A stretch of DNA of 64,000 bases, taken from positions 1-64,000 of the forward strand of contig NZ_FOAM01000006.1 of assembly GCF_900109605.1 (NCBI RefSeq), read 5' to 3'. Below are positions 1-10,178 of this stretch, piece after piece. Numbering within the stretch: the first letter of the stretch is position 1; every line of letters starts with the position of its first letter. The translations under genes and the position numbers were made by a program. The notes below the pieces were generated by a model, which saw only the letters and a list, made by a program, of their open reading frames with translations, searched no databases and was not told where the DNA came from. Source of the DNA: Xaviernesmea oryzae. GTDB lineage: Bacteria; Pseudomonadota; Alphaproteobacteria; Rhizobiales; Rhizobiaceae.

Positions 1-1
1 C

Positions 2-328
2 CGCATTTTCGAAACCTGGATCGAGACACAGCTTGTGCCGACACTGTCGCCCGGCGATGTCGTCATTCTCGACAATGTCGGTTTCCACAAAAGTGAACGA
101 GCAGAACAGTTGGTCAAGGCCAAGGGAGCGTGGCTGCTCTTCCTGCCGCCCTATTCGCCGGACCTGAACCCCATCGAAATGGCGTTCTCAAAGCTCAAGG
201 CGCTCTTACGAAAGCGAGCCGCCAGAAGCTTCGACGCGCTTGCCCAAGCCCTCGGTGACATCATCAGCCTCTTCTCCGTCACCGAATGCCGAAACTTCTT
301 CAAAGCCGCAGGATATGAGGCTGAATAA
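2..328 (+). mobile_element. IS630-family transposase, C-terminal part (cut by window edge)
   Basis: This is the 3' end of an insertion-sequence transposase that enters from outside the window in the frame of base 2. The readable 108 residues carry the C-terminal half of a DDE integrase fold: VVILDNVGFHKS holds the second catalytic Asp, and PPYSPDLNPIE holds the catalytic Glu in the form typical of IS630/Tc1-like enzymes. The protein ends normally at a TAA stop. The element lies just outside the terminator of the adjacent minus-strand gene, so it appears to have landed in neutral space. Its right terminal repeat should lie between 329 and about 362, but it cannot be recognised without the left end. 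Whether the whole transposase is intact cannot be judged here. Confidence 0.85.
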
Positions 329-352
329 ATGCGACATACTTTAGACACCAAA

Positions 353-392
353 CGAAAAACGAAAATGGCCGGCGCTTTGAACGCCGGCCATC
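353..392 (-). terminator. Rho-independent terminator of the purA-distal gene
   Basis: A 10-bp perfect stem (365-374 with 382-391, GC-rich) has a 7-base loop and, on the minus strand, is followed by a T-rich tract (TTTTCGTTTTT). It lies 70 bases past the stop of the minus-strand gene at 460-3393 and should end that transcript. Confidence 0.85.
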
Positions 393-459
393 CTGCTTTC
401 TGTTCACGTGCTGACCCGGCACATGGCGTTTTGTACGCCCTTAGGGGCACAAAAAGCCT

Positions 460-3393
460 TTAGCCAGCCGAAGGCTTGATCGCGGCCCAAGTGCGCAGCG
501 CCTGGCTGAAAGCATCGGCGCCGGCCGTGCCCTTGTCCAGGGTCAGCAAAGCACGACGGCCGTTGCGATAGGTCAAGGGAATGTCCATCCAGCCGCGGCT
601 GCCCAGAAGGTCGAGATTGGTCTTCACGGCTTCCGGAAAATCGTTGAGCGCGATCATATGGAAGTCGTCGGTGATCTTGGCCGGCACACCGATCAGCGCA
701 TCGCCGCGATCCTGTTCGGTCCGCTTCATCGAGACGCGCTGAACGCCGGCAATCGTGCCGCCCTCGAAATTGGCGGGCAGCGAGAAGACAAATTCGATCA
801 CGTGGCTGGCCGGCAGCGAGCTGTCGGTGTTGCGTTTGATCGTCATCAGCGCTGTCAGACCACGCCCGGGCACCGTGATCTGGGCCTGGATGACGGGCTC
901 GGGCCGGCTGGCGCCATCCGGCGTCTCTTCTTTCAGGGTCCAGGCCACACTGCCCTCGATCGCCGTCGGCGCGGCCTGGCCGAGCCGCTCCTCGTAAAGG
1001 AACATCTTCTGCGCGCCGGCCGGCACCTCGACGGAGGCCGCCGCGGCAGGCGTCCCCGCATCCGTGGCAGAGACCGAACCGGCCGGAGGCGGCGTGGTGG
1101 CCGGCGCGGCAGCGCCTTCGGCTGGTGCGGGATTGGCTGTCGGCGTCGGGGCCGGATCGGCCTGGGCCGTTTCCACCGGATTGCCGGCTTCCGTTTGCGC
1201 GGAAACGGATCGGCCTTCGTCGGCTGTCGAGCGGCCGGCCGCCGGGGCGACGCCCTCGTCGATCTCGCTGCCATCGGCCCGAAGCCGCTGGGTGAACTTG
1301 TTCGCGACCGCTGCCGTTTCGGTCGTGGCGGCAGGGCTTGCGCTGCCGGAAGACTGGCCTGCATTGCCGGGCGCTTGGCTTGGCGCGGGCACACTGGCCG
1401 AGGCCAGGAGGTCGCCGACCCAGGCGTCTACCGTGCTGCGATGGAGCCAATAGGCATAGCCGCCGCCGCCGAGAACACCGAGAAGCACGATCAGGCCCAA
1501 TGCCTTCTTGATGCTGAACCGCGGTGGCTTGGGTTCCGTGCGGTAGGAAATCGGACGCGGCGCCACGACAGGCGCCTCCGTTTCCGCTGCCGGCTCATCC
1601 TTGTTCACGCTGCGCGACAGCAGGGCGTCGATGGCTTCCCAGTCCTGCTCCAGCCGCTCGTCCTGCACGGTTGCGGGCTGAGCCTCCACTGGCCAGGCCC
1701 AGCCTGTCGCGCTGTCGGCCTCGCCCTCTTTGCGGACGTCATTTTTGGGCGATGACCCCGCGTCCGGCGTGGCGGCGAAGGGATCGTGATCGTCCCACGT
1801 CCATCCCTCGGCCTGGCCGGCTTCCCGCTGAGGATCGGCCATGACCGCCGGCGCCCCGGCTGCGGGTGCGACCGCAGCAGCCGCAGGCACGACCACGGCC
1901 TCCGGTTCGTCGGGATAGGCGACGTGCTCGGCCGTCTGATGCCATTCCGGCTCGATATGGGCATGAACGGGCTGGGCCGGCGCCGGTGCTGAGGCCGTGT
2001 TCCACTCGGGAAGCTCCCAGTCGGCGGACGGGATCTGCTGCGCGCGGCCCGCGCCGTCGCCATAGGCTTCCACAAGCGCGGCCGCGGCATCATCCTCGGC
2101 CGAAGCAGCGGCAGCCTGCTGGGATGGCGCAGGGGCCGGAACTTCGTAGGCAGGCTCTGCCGGCACATGCGGCTCGACCACAGCCTGCGCATGCGTCTCG
2201 AACGGGCCCGAAGCCTGATCGGAGAGATCGTCATATTCTTCGGCCAGAGCACGCGCGGCATCGTCCGCCGCCGCATCCCCTGCATGATAGGCCTCCGGTG
2301 CGGGCCAAGGTTCGGCATGCGCTTGAGGCGCGGCTTGCACCTCTGCATGCTGCGCATAAGGATCGTCTAGCAGCCGGTCGTCATAGGCCTCTGGCGCGGC
2401 GTCCGTCCACGCATCATGGGCAGGCTCGACGGGAGCCGGCTCGGCAGGCGCAAATTCGGCATGCTCGGGTTCATAAGGCGCCGGTTCGACAGGCGCGATG
2501 CCGAAGCGATCCTCGGCCGCAGTCTCGGCGGGACGGCCTGCGAATTCATCCGGCACATATCCATCGGTCCGATGATCGTCGGGGAGATCATAGGCATCTG
2601 CCGGATGATGAGCATGATCGTGCGCAGGTGCCGCGTCGTGATCGTCGTCATAGGCAGCCGACGGCGCTGGTGCATGCTCCGCCGGCGCATAGGCCGGCTC
2701 ATCAGCCCGGTCGGGATGTGGCGCCGGCTCAAAGGTCCGGTTCTCATGGACATCGGCCTCATGCGAATGGACCTGGTCATTGACGACAGGCTCATAAGCC
2801 TCGGCAGGCTCGTAATGCTCGACAGGCTGACGGGCCTCAGGCTCGGCATGATCGGCGTATCGGGCCTCATCCTCGGCACGGCTGCGATCATCCGCCTCCA
2901 GCGCCGCCTGGTGGACGGCTGGATCCGGGAGCGTGGCGGCAGGCGCAGGCTCTTCCTGCAACACAACAGGCGTCTGCCAATGTTCGGGCGGCGGCTCGTG
3001 CGGCGAGAGAGGCGCCGGCCCTTCGGAGCGCTCGGCATCTGCCGGCTCGGCCTGGGATTCGGCATGCGCGGCGTCGGCTCGCTCGTCTTGCGCAGCCGGC
3101 TCGTGACTTTCATCATAGACCGGCTGATCGGGCGCTGCCGCTTCGCCTGCGATATCCTCGATCGGCGCCTCTTCGGCAACCGCCTCGGCGAAATCGCTTT
3201 CGACATCGGCGATTGCCGCTTCGAGCTTGGTCATCTGACGGTTGATCATGTCGTCAGACGGACGCGGCTTCATTCCCTCGAGCTGACGGCGAACGGCGCC
3301 GCGCGCCTTTTCATAGACTCGCGCACGCATTTCGGGACTATTGTCGGACAGGCCGTCAACGGTCCTGCGAATAACTGCTACAAAATCCGCCAT
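460..3393 (-). CDS. large membrane-anchored Ala/Pro/Glu-rich protein downstream of purA, function unknown
   Basis: This protein of 977 residues has three visible parts. The first 70 or so residues are a charged helical segment starting MADFVAVIRRTVDGL, which I recall in proteins near purA in other Rhizobiales. A very long low-complexity stretch of about 530 residues follows, rich in Ala, Pro, Glu, His, Asp and Tyr and with degenerate repeats of the AEPAY/PAEPAPVEP kind. A single transmembrane helix (about residues 627-650, ALGLIVLLGVLGGGGYAYW) then precedes a Ser/Ala/Pro linker and a compact C-terminal domain (about 820-977) with MFLYEERLG and DIPLTYRNGRRA segments. The likely topology is a cytoplasmic acidic arm with the C-terminal domain in the periplasm. 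It follows purA by 63 bases on the same strand and ends in a strong terminator, so the two are probably co-transcribed. No enzyme motif is seen and I assign no function. Confidence 0.8.
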   Translation of the reverse strand: MADFVAVIRRTVDGLSDNSPEMRARVYEKARGAVRRQLEGMKPRPSDDMINRQMTKLEAAIADVESDFAEAVAEEAPIEDIAGEAAAPDQPVYDESHEPAAQDERADAAHAESQAEPADAERSEGPAPLSPHEPPPEHWQTPVVLQEEPAPAATLPDPAVHQAALEADDRSRAEDEARYADHAEPEARQPVEHYEPAEAYEPVVNDQVHSHEADVHENRTFEPAPHPDRADEPAYAPAEHAPAPSAAYDDDHDAAPAHDHAHHPADAYDLPDDHRTDGYVPDEFAGRPAETAAEDRFGIAPVEPAPYEPEHAEFAPAEPAPVEPAHDAWTDAAPEAYDDRLLDDPYAQHAEVQAAPQAHAEPWPAPEAYHAGDAAADDAARALAEEYDDLSDQASGPFETHAQAVVEPHVPAEPAYEVPAPAPSQQAAAASAEDDAAAALVEAYGDGAGRAQQIPSADWELPEWNTASAPAPAQPVHAHIEPEWHQTAEHVAYPDEPEAVVVPAAAAVAPAAGAPAVMADPQREAGQAEGWTWDDHDPFAATPDAGSSPKNDVRKEGEADSATGWAWPVEAQPATVQDERLEQDWEAIDALLSRSVNKDEPAAETEAPVVAPRPISYRTEPKPPRFSIKKALGLIVLLGVLGGGGYAYWLHRSTVDAWVGDLLASASVPAPSQAPGNAGQSSGSASPAATTETAAVANKFTQRLRADGSEIDEGVAPAAGRSTADEGRSVSAQTEAGNPVETAQADPAPTPTANPAPAEGAAAPATTPPPAGSVSATDAGTPAAAASVEVPAGAQKMFLYEERLGQAAPTAIEGSVAWTLKEETPDGASRPEPVIQAQITVPGRGLTALMTIKRNTDSSLPASHVIEFVFSLPANFEGGTIAGVQRVSMKRTEQDRGDALIGVPAKITDDFHMIALNDFPEAVKTNLDLLGSRGWMDIPLTYRNGRRALLTLDKGTAGADAFSQALRTWAAIKPSAG

Positions 3394-3456
3394 CAGAACT
3401 TTCTCAAAATGCTCGCGAGGCTCTCGGCACCTGCTATCGAGCCGTCAAGCCTCAAA

Positions 3457-4755
3457 CTAATCCTCAAACGGGTCCGTCACAAGTATCGTGTCGTCCCGCT
3501 CGGGGCTTGTGGACAGAAGCGCCACCGGCGCGCCGATCAATTCTTCGACCTGGCGCACATATTTGATCGCCTGGGCAGGCAGATCCGCCCAGGAACGGGC
3601 ACCCACCGTCGATTCCTTCCAGCCTTCCAGGGTGATGTAGATCGGCTCCACCCGTGCCTGAGCGGCTTGCGCGGCCGGAAGGTGGTCGATCTCCACGCCG
3701 TCGAGCTTGTACCCGACGCAGATCTTCAGCTCGTCCAAGCCGTCGAGCACGTCGAGCTTCGTCAGCGCGATGCCGCTAATGCCGTTGACGGCGACCGACT
3801 GGCGCACCAGCGCCGCATCGAACCAGCCGCACCGCCGCTTACGCCCTGTAACCACGCCGAATTCATGGCCGCGCTCGCCCAGAAACTCGCCGATCGCATC
3901 TTTCAGCTCGGTTGGGAACGGGCCTTCGCCGACACGGGTCGTATAGGCCTTGGTGATGCCGAGAATATAGCCGAGCGCGCCCGGCCCCATGCCCGATCCC
4001 GCCGCCGCCTGTCCGGCCACCGTATTGGAGGAGGTGACAAAGGGGTAGGTGCCATGGTCGATATCGAGCAGCGTGCCCTGCGCGCCTTCGAACAGGATCC
4101 GCGCGCCACGGCGGCGGTGCCGGTCGAGAAGCAGCCAGACCGTGTCCATGAAGGGCAGTACGCGAGCGGCGATCGTGGACAGCTCTTCCATGATGCTTTC
4201 ATGGCTGACTTCGGGCTCGCCCAGACCACGACGAAGCGCATTGTGATGGGTCAGCAGCCGGTCGACCTTGGCCGGGAGCGTATCGAGATCGGCCAGGTCC
4301 ATGACGCGGATGGCGCGGCGGCCGACCTTGTCCTCATAGGCCGGGCCGATGCCGCGGCGGGTGGTCCCGATCTTGGTGCCGCTGTTGGAGGCCGCATCCT
4401 CGCGCAACGCGTCGAGCTGGCGGTGCAGCGAAAGGATCAGCGTGGCATTGTCGGCAACGCGCAGATTGTCGGGCGAAATCGTCACGCCCTGCCCGTCCAG
4501 CCGCTCGATTTCGGCAATCAGCGCATGCGGATCGATGACCACGCCATTGCCGATGACAGCCAGCTTGCCGGGACGCACGACGCCCGACGGCAGCAGAGAA
4601 AGCTTGTAGCTGACGCCGTCGATCACGAGGGTATGTCCGGCATTGTGACCGCCCTGGAAGCGCACGACGACATCGGCGCGCTCGGAAAGCCAGTCGACGA
4701 TCTTGCCCTTGCCCTCGTCGCCCCATTGCGAGCCGACCACCACGACATTCGTCAT
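3457..4755 (-). CDS. purA: adenylosuccinate synthetase
   Basis: PurA joins IMP and aspartate using GTP to give adenylosuccinate, the first committed step to AMP, in the cytoplasm. The N-terminus carries the family signature [11 protein letters not shown] followed by the IMP-binding segment [10 protein letters not shown] with the catalytic His. The C-terminal region ends with a typical [12 protein letters not shown] stretch. I use the ATG at 4755, giving [15 protein letters not shown] and 432 residues, the usual length; a GTG two codons upstream is possible but less likely. The gene is divergent from the EamA transporter and is followed by the large envelope protein on the same strand. Confidence 0.97.
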   Translation of the reverse strand: MTNVVVVGSQWGDEGKGKIVDWLSERADVVVRFQGGHNAGHTLVIDGVSYKLSLLPSGVVRPGKLAVIGNGVVIDPHALIAEIERLDGQGVTISPDNLRVADNATLILSLHRQLDALREDAASNSGTKIGTTRRGIGPAYEDKVGRRAIRVMDLADLDTLPAKVDRLLTHHNALRRGLGEPEVSHESIMEELSTIAARVLPFMDTVWLLLDRHRRRGARILFEGAQGTLLDIDHGTYPFVTSSNTVAGQAAAGSGMGPGALGYILGITKAYTTRVGEGPFPTELKDAIGEFLGERGHEFGVVTGRKRRCGWFDAALVRQSVAVNGISGIALTKLDVLDGLDELKICVGYKLDGVEIDHLPAAQAAQARVEPIYITLEGWKESTVGARSWADLPAQAIKYVRQVEELIGAPVALLSTSPERDDTILVTDPFED

Positions 4756-5014
4756 TTTCACCTATCCCATAGCTGAAGCGCAGGGCTTCGCCTGCCACAA
4801 AAATTCGCGCATCTATACTGACTTGTTCCGGGGAAATCGACTCCCATGGGCGGGAAACTCGCCGTTGGCCACTTGATTTCCTCGCTAATCGTCGCCTCCA
4901 GCCGCAAAGCCAGCCGTGGCGGCGGTTGAACAGGCCGGAGCCGGCGGCTAGGAACGGGGCAGACACCGGCGCCTGGAGCCCCCAGCCGCACGCTTGCCAT
5001 CCCGAGATCCCCGT

Positions 5015-5914
5015 ATGCATGCCACTTCAAACGCCAAGGCCTACACCTTCCTCATCGTCACCACGCTGATCTGGGGCGGCAATTCGGTTGCCGGAAAAAT
5101 GTCGGTCGGCCATGTCAGCCCCATGGCGCTCAATGCCATGCGTTGGGCGATTGCCGGTTGCGCACTCGCGCTCTTCGCCGGCCCGCAGATCCGGCGGGAC
5201 TGGCGGGTGATCCGCCAGCACCTGCCGCTGCTCTTGGGATATGGGGCGGTGGGCTTCACCTGTTTCAATGCCTTTCTTTATGCCGCGCTTCAGCACACCA
5301 GCGCCATCAACGCGGTCGTCGCCCAGGCGGCGATCCCCATGGTGATCTTCGGCCTGAATTTCCTGCTGTTCCGCACCGCAGTCCGCATCGCGCAATGGGC
5401 AGGCTTCGCGCTCACCATCCTCGGCGTGGTCCTGACGGTGTCGCAGGGCGAGCCAGCACGGCTTCTCGCGCTCGACCTCAACCGAGGCGATGCACTGATG
5501 ATGGCAGCTGTGCTGGTCTATGCGATTTATACCGTTGCGCTGCGCTTCAAGCCGTCCATCCACTGGCAGAGCCTGATCTCGGTCTCGGTTCTCGGCGCCT
5601 TCCTCGCCGCGCTGGTGCCGCTCGTGGTGGAAATGGAAAGCGGGAAATTTCATTTGCCGGACACGACAGGCTGGGGCGTAGCGCTGTTTGCCGGCCTCAT
5701 GCCCTCGCTGATCTCGCAGATTCTGTATGTGCGCGGCGTCGAGATGATCGGCCCCAACCGCGCCGGCCTGTTCATCAACCTGATCCCGATCTTCGGCACC
5801 CTGCTGTCGCTGGCTTTCCTGGGCGAGACCCTGCACCTCTACCATCTCGCCGCACTGGCACTGGCGCTGGGCGGGATCGCGGTGGCGGAATGGGGACGCA
5901 ACGTCAAACCGTAA
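5015..5914 (+). CDS. EamA-family (DMT superfamily) transporter
   Basis: This integral membrane protein of about 299 residues has ten predicted hydrophobic segments arranged as two EamA repeats. The first starts at residue 8 with LIVTTLIWGGNSVAGK; the second begins around LMMAAVLVYAIYTVALRF and ends near LALALGGIAVAEW. Family members export small metabolites or amino acids, or act as permeases, but the substrate cannot be read from sequence. I prefer the ATG at 5015 (MHATSNAKAY) over an in-frame TTG at 4994. It is divergent from purA and stands alone before the outer-membrane protein gene. Confidence 0.88.
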   Translation: MHATSNAKAYTFLIVTTLIWGGNSVAGKMSVGHVSPMALNAMRWAIAGCALALFAGPQIRRDWRVIRQHLPLLLGYGAVGFTCFNAFLYAALQHTSAINAVVAQAAIPMVIFGLNFLLFRTAVRIAQWAGFALTILGVVLTVSQGEPARLLALDLNRGDALMMAAVLVYAIYTVALRFKPSIHWQSLISVSVLGAFLAALVPLVVEMESGKFHLPDTTGWGVALFAGLMPSLISQILYVRGVEMIGPNRAGLFINLIPIFGTLLSLAFLGETLHLYHLAALALALGGIAVAEWGRNVKP

Positions 5915-6022
5915 GTCCGACCTGCCCGGATTAACAATCCATTAACCATCAAAGGTGAAAAATCGGCTCCAGACAAAAGCGCCGGAAGGGATTCGTTTCC
6001 GGGCAAGCGAGACGGAGCGGAT

Positions 6023-6856
6023 ATGGAACGCGGGGGATGGTGGATTGCGGCGGGTCTTCTCGTCGTGCTGGCAGCCGGCGCTCCGGCCCATGGTGCCGAC
6101 ATGAATTTCGAACAGGTGCCGGAAGTCGTGATCGGCAAGGCCTCCGACAGCCCCACGCTTTATCTCCGCGGTGACATCGGCTTCACGGTGAAGAGCAAGG
6201 GCGGCGACGCCAGCTTGAAGGCTTTCGACGGCACCTCGACGCGCACCATCGGCTTTGACGAAGTGCGCTTCGGCGAACCGCTGGCCGGCACGATCGGCAT
6301 CGGTGCGCGTGTCAACGACATGCTGCGCACGGATATCACCGCCGAATATTTTCAGGGTGATTTCAAAGGCGACAGCGACGTGCTCGGCGCCTGCTCCGGC
6401 GAAGCGAGCGGCACCAACTGCCACCATTCGCACAAGGCCGACTATGAGGGCATCAGCCTGATGGCCAATGGCTATGTCGATCTTGCCACCATTGCCGGCA
6501 TCACCCCCTATATCGGCGCAGGCGTCGGCGCCACCAGGCTGTCCTATGGCTCGGTGAAGGAAAGCTGGACGTGCCAGGAGGCCGGGGCCGCCTGCTCCGG
6601 CAACGCCCTGCAGGGCGAACGCTATGATGGAGAGGCCAGCTGGCGCTTCACCTATGCCCTGATGGCCGGCGCCTCCTACAATCTGACGGACCGCCTGGCG
6701 CTGGATGTCGGCTATCGCTACAGCGACATCGCCGATGGCAAGATCTTCGATTACAAGGGCTGGGAAGCGGCCAATGGCGCGACCGGGGACAAGACCCGCG
6801 ACGACGGCCTGCGCCGCCATGAGATCCGCGCCGGCCTGCGCTTCTTCTTCGATTGA
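6023..6856 (+). CDS. outer-membrane beta-barrel protein (Omp25/Omp31-like family)
   Basis: The protein of 277 residues has a signal peptide (hydrophobic WWIAAGLLVVLAAGAPAHG, cleavage near residue 25) and then alternating amphipathic strands. It ends in Phe-Phe-Asp after a RAGLRFFF strand, close to the aromatic C-terminus expected of BAM substrates. It shares YLRGDIG, SLMANxYVD, FTPYxGxG and RWRFTYxLMAG blocks with the protein at 15909-16733, so the two are paralogues. Cys residues in the central loops (CSGEASGTNC, CQEAGAAC) may form extracellular disulfides. A GGAG Shine-Dalgarno lies just before the ATG, and a strong hairpin follows the gene. The role is inferred to be structural or adhesive. 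Confidence 0.82.
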   Translation: MERGGWWIAAGLLVVLAAGAPAHGADMNFEQVPEVVIGKASDSPTLYLRGDIGFTVKSKGGDASLKAFDGTSTRTIGFDEVRFGEPLAGTIGIGARVNDMLRTDITAEYFQGDFKGDSDVLGACSGEASGTNCHHSHKADYEGISLMANGYVDLATIAGITPYIGAGVGATRLSYGSVKESWTCQEAGAACSGNALQGERYDGEASWRFTYALMAGASYNLTDRLALDVGYRYSDIADGKIFDYKGWEAANGATGDKTRDDGLRRHEIRAGLRFFFD

Positions 6857-6892
6857 CGCGGCGCGCATCCTCAAAATATCAAAAACAAGAAC

Positions 6893-6918
6893 GGGCGGCC
6901 TTCGACTGGGCCGCCCTT
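6893..6918 (+). terminator. Terminator after the outer-membrane protein gene
   Basis: An 8-bp GC stem (6893-6900 with 6909-6916) with an 8-base loop is followed by TTCT. The T-tract is short but the position, 37 bases past the stop codon, is right for a terminator. Confidence 0.65.
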
Positions 6919-7075
6919 CTGCGCTGCCTCGTCCTTTTCAGAGACCGATCCTGAGCCCTTCATGTCTCCCGGATCCGTCAGCCCAGAGCCGATGGTCAAA
7001 GCTGCGACATATTAGGCTTTTAAAACGACATCGCCGCCTTGACTTTCTCCGCGCATCCGCTTAACAACGGCGGCG

Positions 7076-7123
7076 GGACACCTCTCCCCAACGAGAGGCT
7101 TTCTATCTGGAAGGATAGCCAAT
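7076..7123 (+). promoter_or_regulatory. serC leader: tandem hairpins over the serC ribosome-binding site
   Basis: Two hairpins sit back to back directly before the serC start codon. Hairpin 1 pairs 7081-7086 (CCTCTC) with 7093-7098 (GAGAGG). Hairpin 2 pairs 7103-7107 (CTATC) with 7114-7118 (GATAG), and its loop and 3' arm hold the Shine-Dalgarno GGAAGGA at 7109-7115. The arrangement and position match the serC RNA motif described for alphaproteobacteria, a putative regulator of serine synthesis whose ligand or effector is not established. Masking of the ribosome-binding site is what the sequence suggests. Confidence 0.75.
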
Positions 7124-8302
<1,179 letters not shown>

Positions 8303-8458
8303 ACCGCGCATCGGCCATTTCCTTGCAGGTCGCGTTTCAGCGCCGGAGCCTGTTCCGTCGCTGGACGCTTTGAAGCATCCTCGCCGCGCAAGCTCGGTTT
8401 GCGCGGTCATGCTCCTCTTTGCTCAAATTCTGCCCTTTGCCCATTCTTGGAGGCTACC

Positions 8459-10054
8459 ATGGCACCCCGCGTTCTCGTGTCCGACGAACTTTCCGAAACC
8501 GCCGTCCAGATCTTCCGCGACCGTGGCGTCGAGGTCGATTTTCAGCCGCAGCTCGGCAAGGACAAGGACAAGCTCGCCGAGATCATCGGCAATTATGACG
8601 GCCTGGCGATCCGCTCGGCCACCAAGGCGACCGAAAAGCTGATCGCCGCCGCCACCAATCTCAAGGTGATCGGCCGCGCCGGCATCGGCGTCGACAATGT
8701 CGATATCCCGGCCGCCTCGCGTCGCGGCATCATCGTCATGAACACGCCCTTCGGCAATTCGATCACCACGGCCGAGCACGCCATCGCGCTGATGTTCGCC
8801 GTCGCCCGCCAGATTCCGGCTGCCGATGCCTCGACCCAGGCCGGCAAGTGGGAAAAGTCCAAATTCATGGGCGTCGAGATCACCGGCAAGACGCTCGGCG
8901 TCATCGGCGCCGGCAATATCGGCTCAATCGTCTGCGCCCGCGCTATCGGGCTTAAGATGCGCGTCATCGCCTATGACCCCTTCCTGTCGAAGGAGCGGGC
9001 CGAAGAGATGGGCGTTGCCAAGGTCGAGCTGGACGAACTGCTGGCCCAGGCCGACTTCATCACCCTGCACGTGCCGATGACCGACAAGACGCGCGGCATT
9101 CTGAATGCCGAGGCGCTGGCCAAGACCAAGCCGGGCGTGCGTATCATCAACTGCGCCCGCGGTGGCCTGGTCGATGAGGCTGCCCTTGCCGACGCCATCA
9201 AGTCCGGCCATGTCGCCGGTGCCGGCTTCGACGTCTTCGAGGTCGAGCCCGCCAAGGAAAGCCCGCTCTTCGGTCTTCCGAACGTCGTCTGCACGCCGCA
9301 TCTGGGCGCCTCGACCACGGAAGCGCAGGAAAATGTCGCGCTCCAGGTGGCCGAGCAGATGTCGGACTATCTGGTGAAGGGTGCCGTTTCCAACGCCATC
9401 AACATGCCCTCGATCACCGCTGAGGAAGCCCCGATCCTGAAGCCCTTTATCCGGCTTGCCGACGTGCTCGGCGCCTTTGTCGGTCAGGTCACGGAAGAGC
9501 CGATCAAGGAAATCGAGATCCTGTTCGACGGCTCGACAGCACGCATGAACACCAAGGCTCTGACCAGCGCGGCTCTGGCCGGCCTGATCCGCAGCCAGGT
9601 ATCGGACGTCAACATGGTCTCCGCGCCGATCATGATCAAGGAGAAGGGCGTGATCCTCTCCGAGATCAAGCGCGACAAGACCGGCGTCTTCGACGGCTAT
9701 ATCAAGCTGACGGTCAAGACGGATTCGATGACCCGCGCCGTCGCCGGCACGGTGTTCTCGGACGGCAAGCCGCGCTTCATTCAGATCAAGGACATCAATC
9801 TGGACGCCGATGTCGGCAGCCACATGATCTACATCACCAACACCGACGTTCCCGGCATGATCGGCTTCATCGGCTCCACCCTCGGCGAAGCCGGCGTCAA
9901 CATCGCCAACTTCCAGCTGGGCCGCAAGGAAGCCGGTTCGGACGCGATCGCGCTGCTCTATGTCGATGGCCCGGTCTCGGAAGAGGTGCTTGACCGTCTG
10001 CGCGCCAACCCGGCCATCCGCCACGCCAAGCCGCTGGCCTTCGCTGTGGAATAA
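8459..10054 (+). CDS. serA: D-3-phosphoglycerate dehydrogenase
   Basis: SerA oxidises 3-phosphoglycerate to 3-phosphohydroxypyruvate with NAD, the first step of serine synthesis. The protein of 531 residues is the long type: substrate-binding domain, Rossmann domain with GVIGAGNIGS near residue 146, the active-site NCARGGLVDE and GFDVFEVEP segments, an intervening domain, and a C-terminal ACT domain (about 456-531, beginning around HMIYITNTDVPGMIGF) that commonly senses serine. I choose the ATG at 8459 because GGAGG lies six bases upstream and it gives the family N-terminus MAPRVLVSDELS. An in-frame start 60 bases earlier would add an unlikely extension. A strong terminator follows. Confidence 0.97.
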   Translation: MAPRVLVSDELSETAVQIFRDRGVEVDFQPQLGKDKDKLAEIIGNYDGLAIRSATKATEKLIAAATNLKVIGRAGIGVDNVDIPAASRRGIIVMNTPFGNSITTAEHAIALMFAVARQIPAADASTQAGKWEKSKFMGVEITGKTLGVIGAGNIGSIVCARAIGLKMRVIAYDPFLSKERAEEMGVAKVELDELLAQADFITLHVPMTDKTRGILNAEALAKTKPGVRIINCARGGLVDEAALADAIKSGHVAGAGFDVFEVEPAKESPLFGLPNVVCTPHLGASTTEAQENVALQVAEQMSDYLVKGAVSNAINMPSITAEEAPILKPFIRLADVLGAFVGQVTEEPIKEIEILFDGSTARMNTKALTSAALAGLIRSQVSDVNMVSAPIMIKEKGVILSEIKRDKTGVFDGYIKLTVKTDSMTRAVAGTVFSDGKPRFIQIKDINLDADVGSHMIYITNTDVPGMIGFIGSTLGEAGVNIANFQLGRKEAGSDAIALLYVDGPVSEEVLDRLRANPAIRHAKPLAFAVE

Positions 10055-10076
10055 GCCACCGATCGTCTGCCTTTGC

Positions 10077-10124
10077 AAAAGGCCGCTGCAGGCACCCTTC
10101 CGGGGCTTGCGGCGGCCTTTTCTT
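10077..10124. terminator. Bidirectional terminator between serA and the glycosyltransferase array
   Basis: A perfect 10-bp inverted repeat, AAAAGGCCGC at 10077-10086 and GCGGCCTTTT at 10112-10121, has A and T tracts on its outer sides. It can therefore end both serA (plus) and the convergent glycosyltransferase transcript (minus). Confidence 0.85.
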
Positions 10125-10178
10125 ATTGGACAGAGGCCCTCAAGATCGGTGCAGGACTGAGCACTGTCCGTCGCGCGC

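Noticed and set aside
1800-2900. DNA-level tandem repeats in the middle of the large envelope protein gene as a mobile or minisatellite element
   Set aside because: The repetition is degenerate and follows the reading frame (AEPAY-like units), so it is protein low complexity, not an independent repeat element.
2416-4776. A 786-codon open frame on the plus strand over purA and the large envelope protein gene
   Set aside because: It is antisense to two real genes, lacks any recognisable domain and reflects the codon-position G+C bias of high-G+C genes.
7040-7123. A SAM-type riboswitch before serC
   Set aside because: No pseudoknot or SAM-II-like core is seen; the two simple adjacent hairpins fit the serC motif instead.
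8399-8458. 20-residue N-terminal extension of SerA
   Set aside because: The ATG at 8459 has GGAGG at the right distance and gives the standard 531-residue protein.
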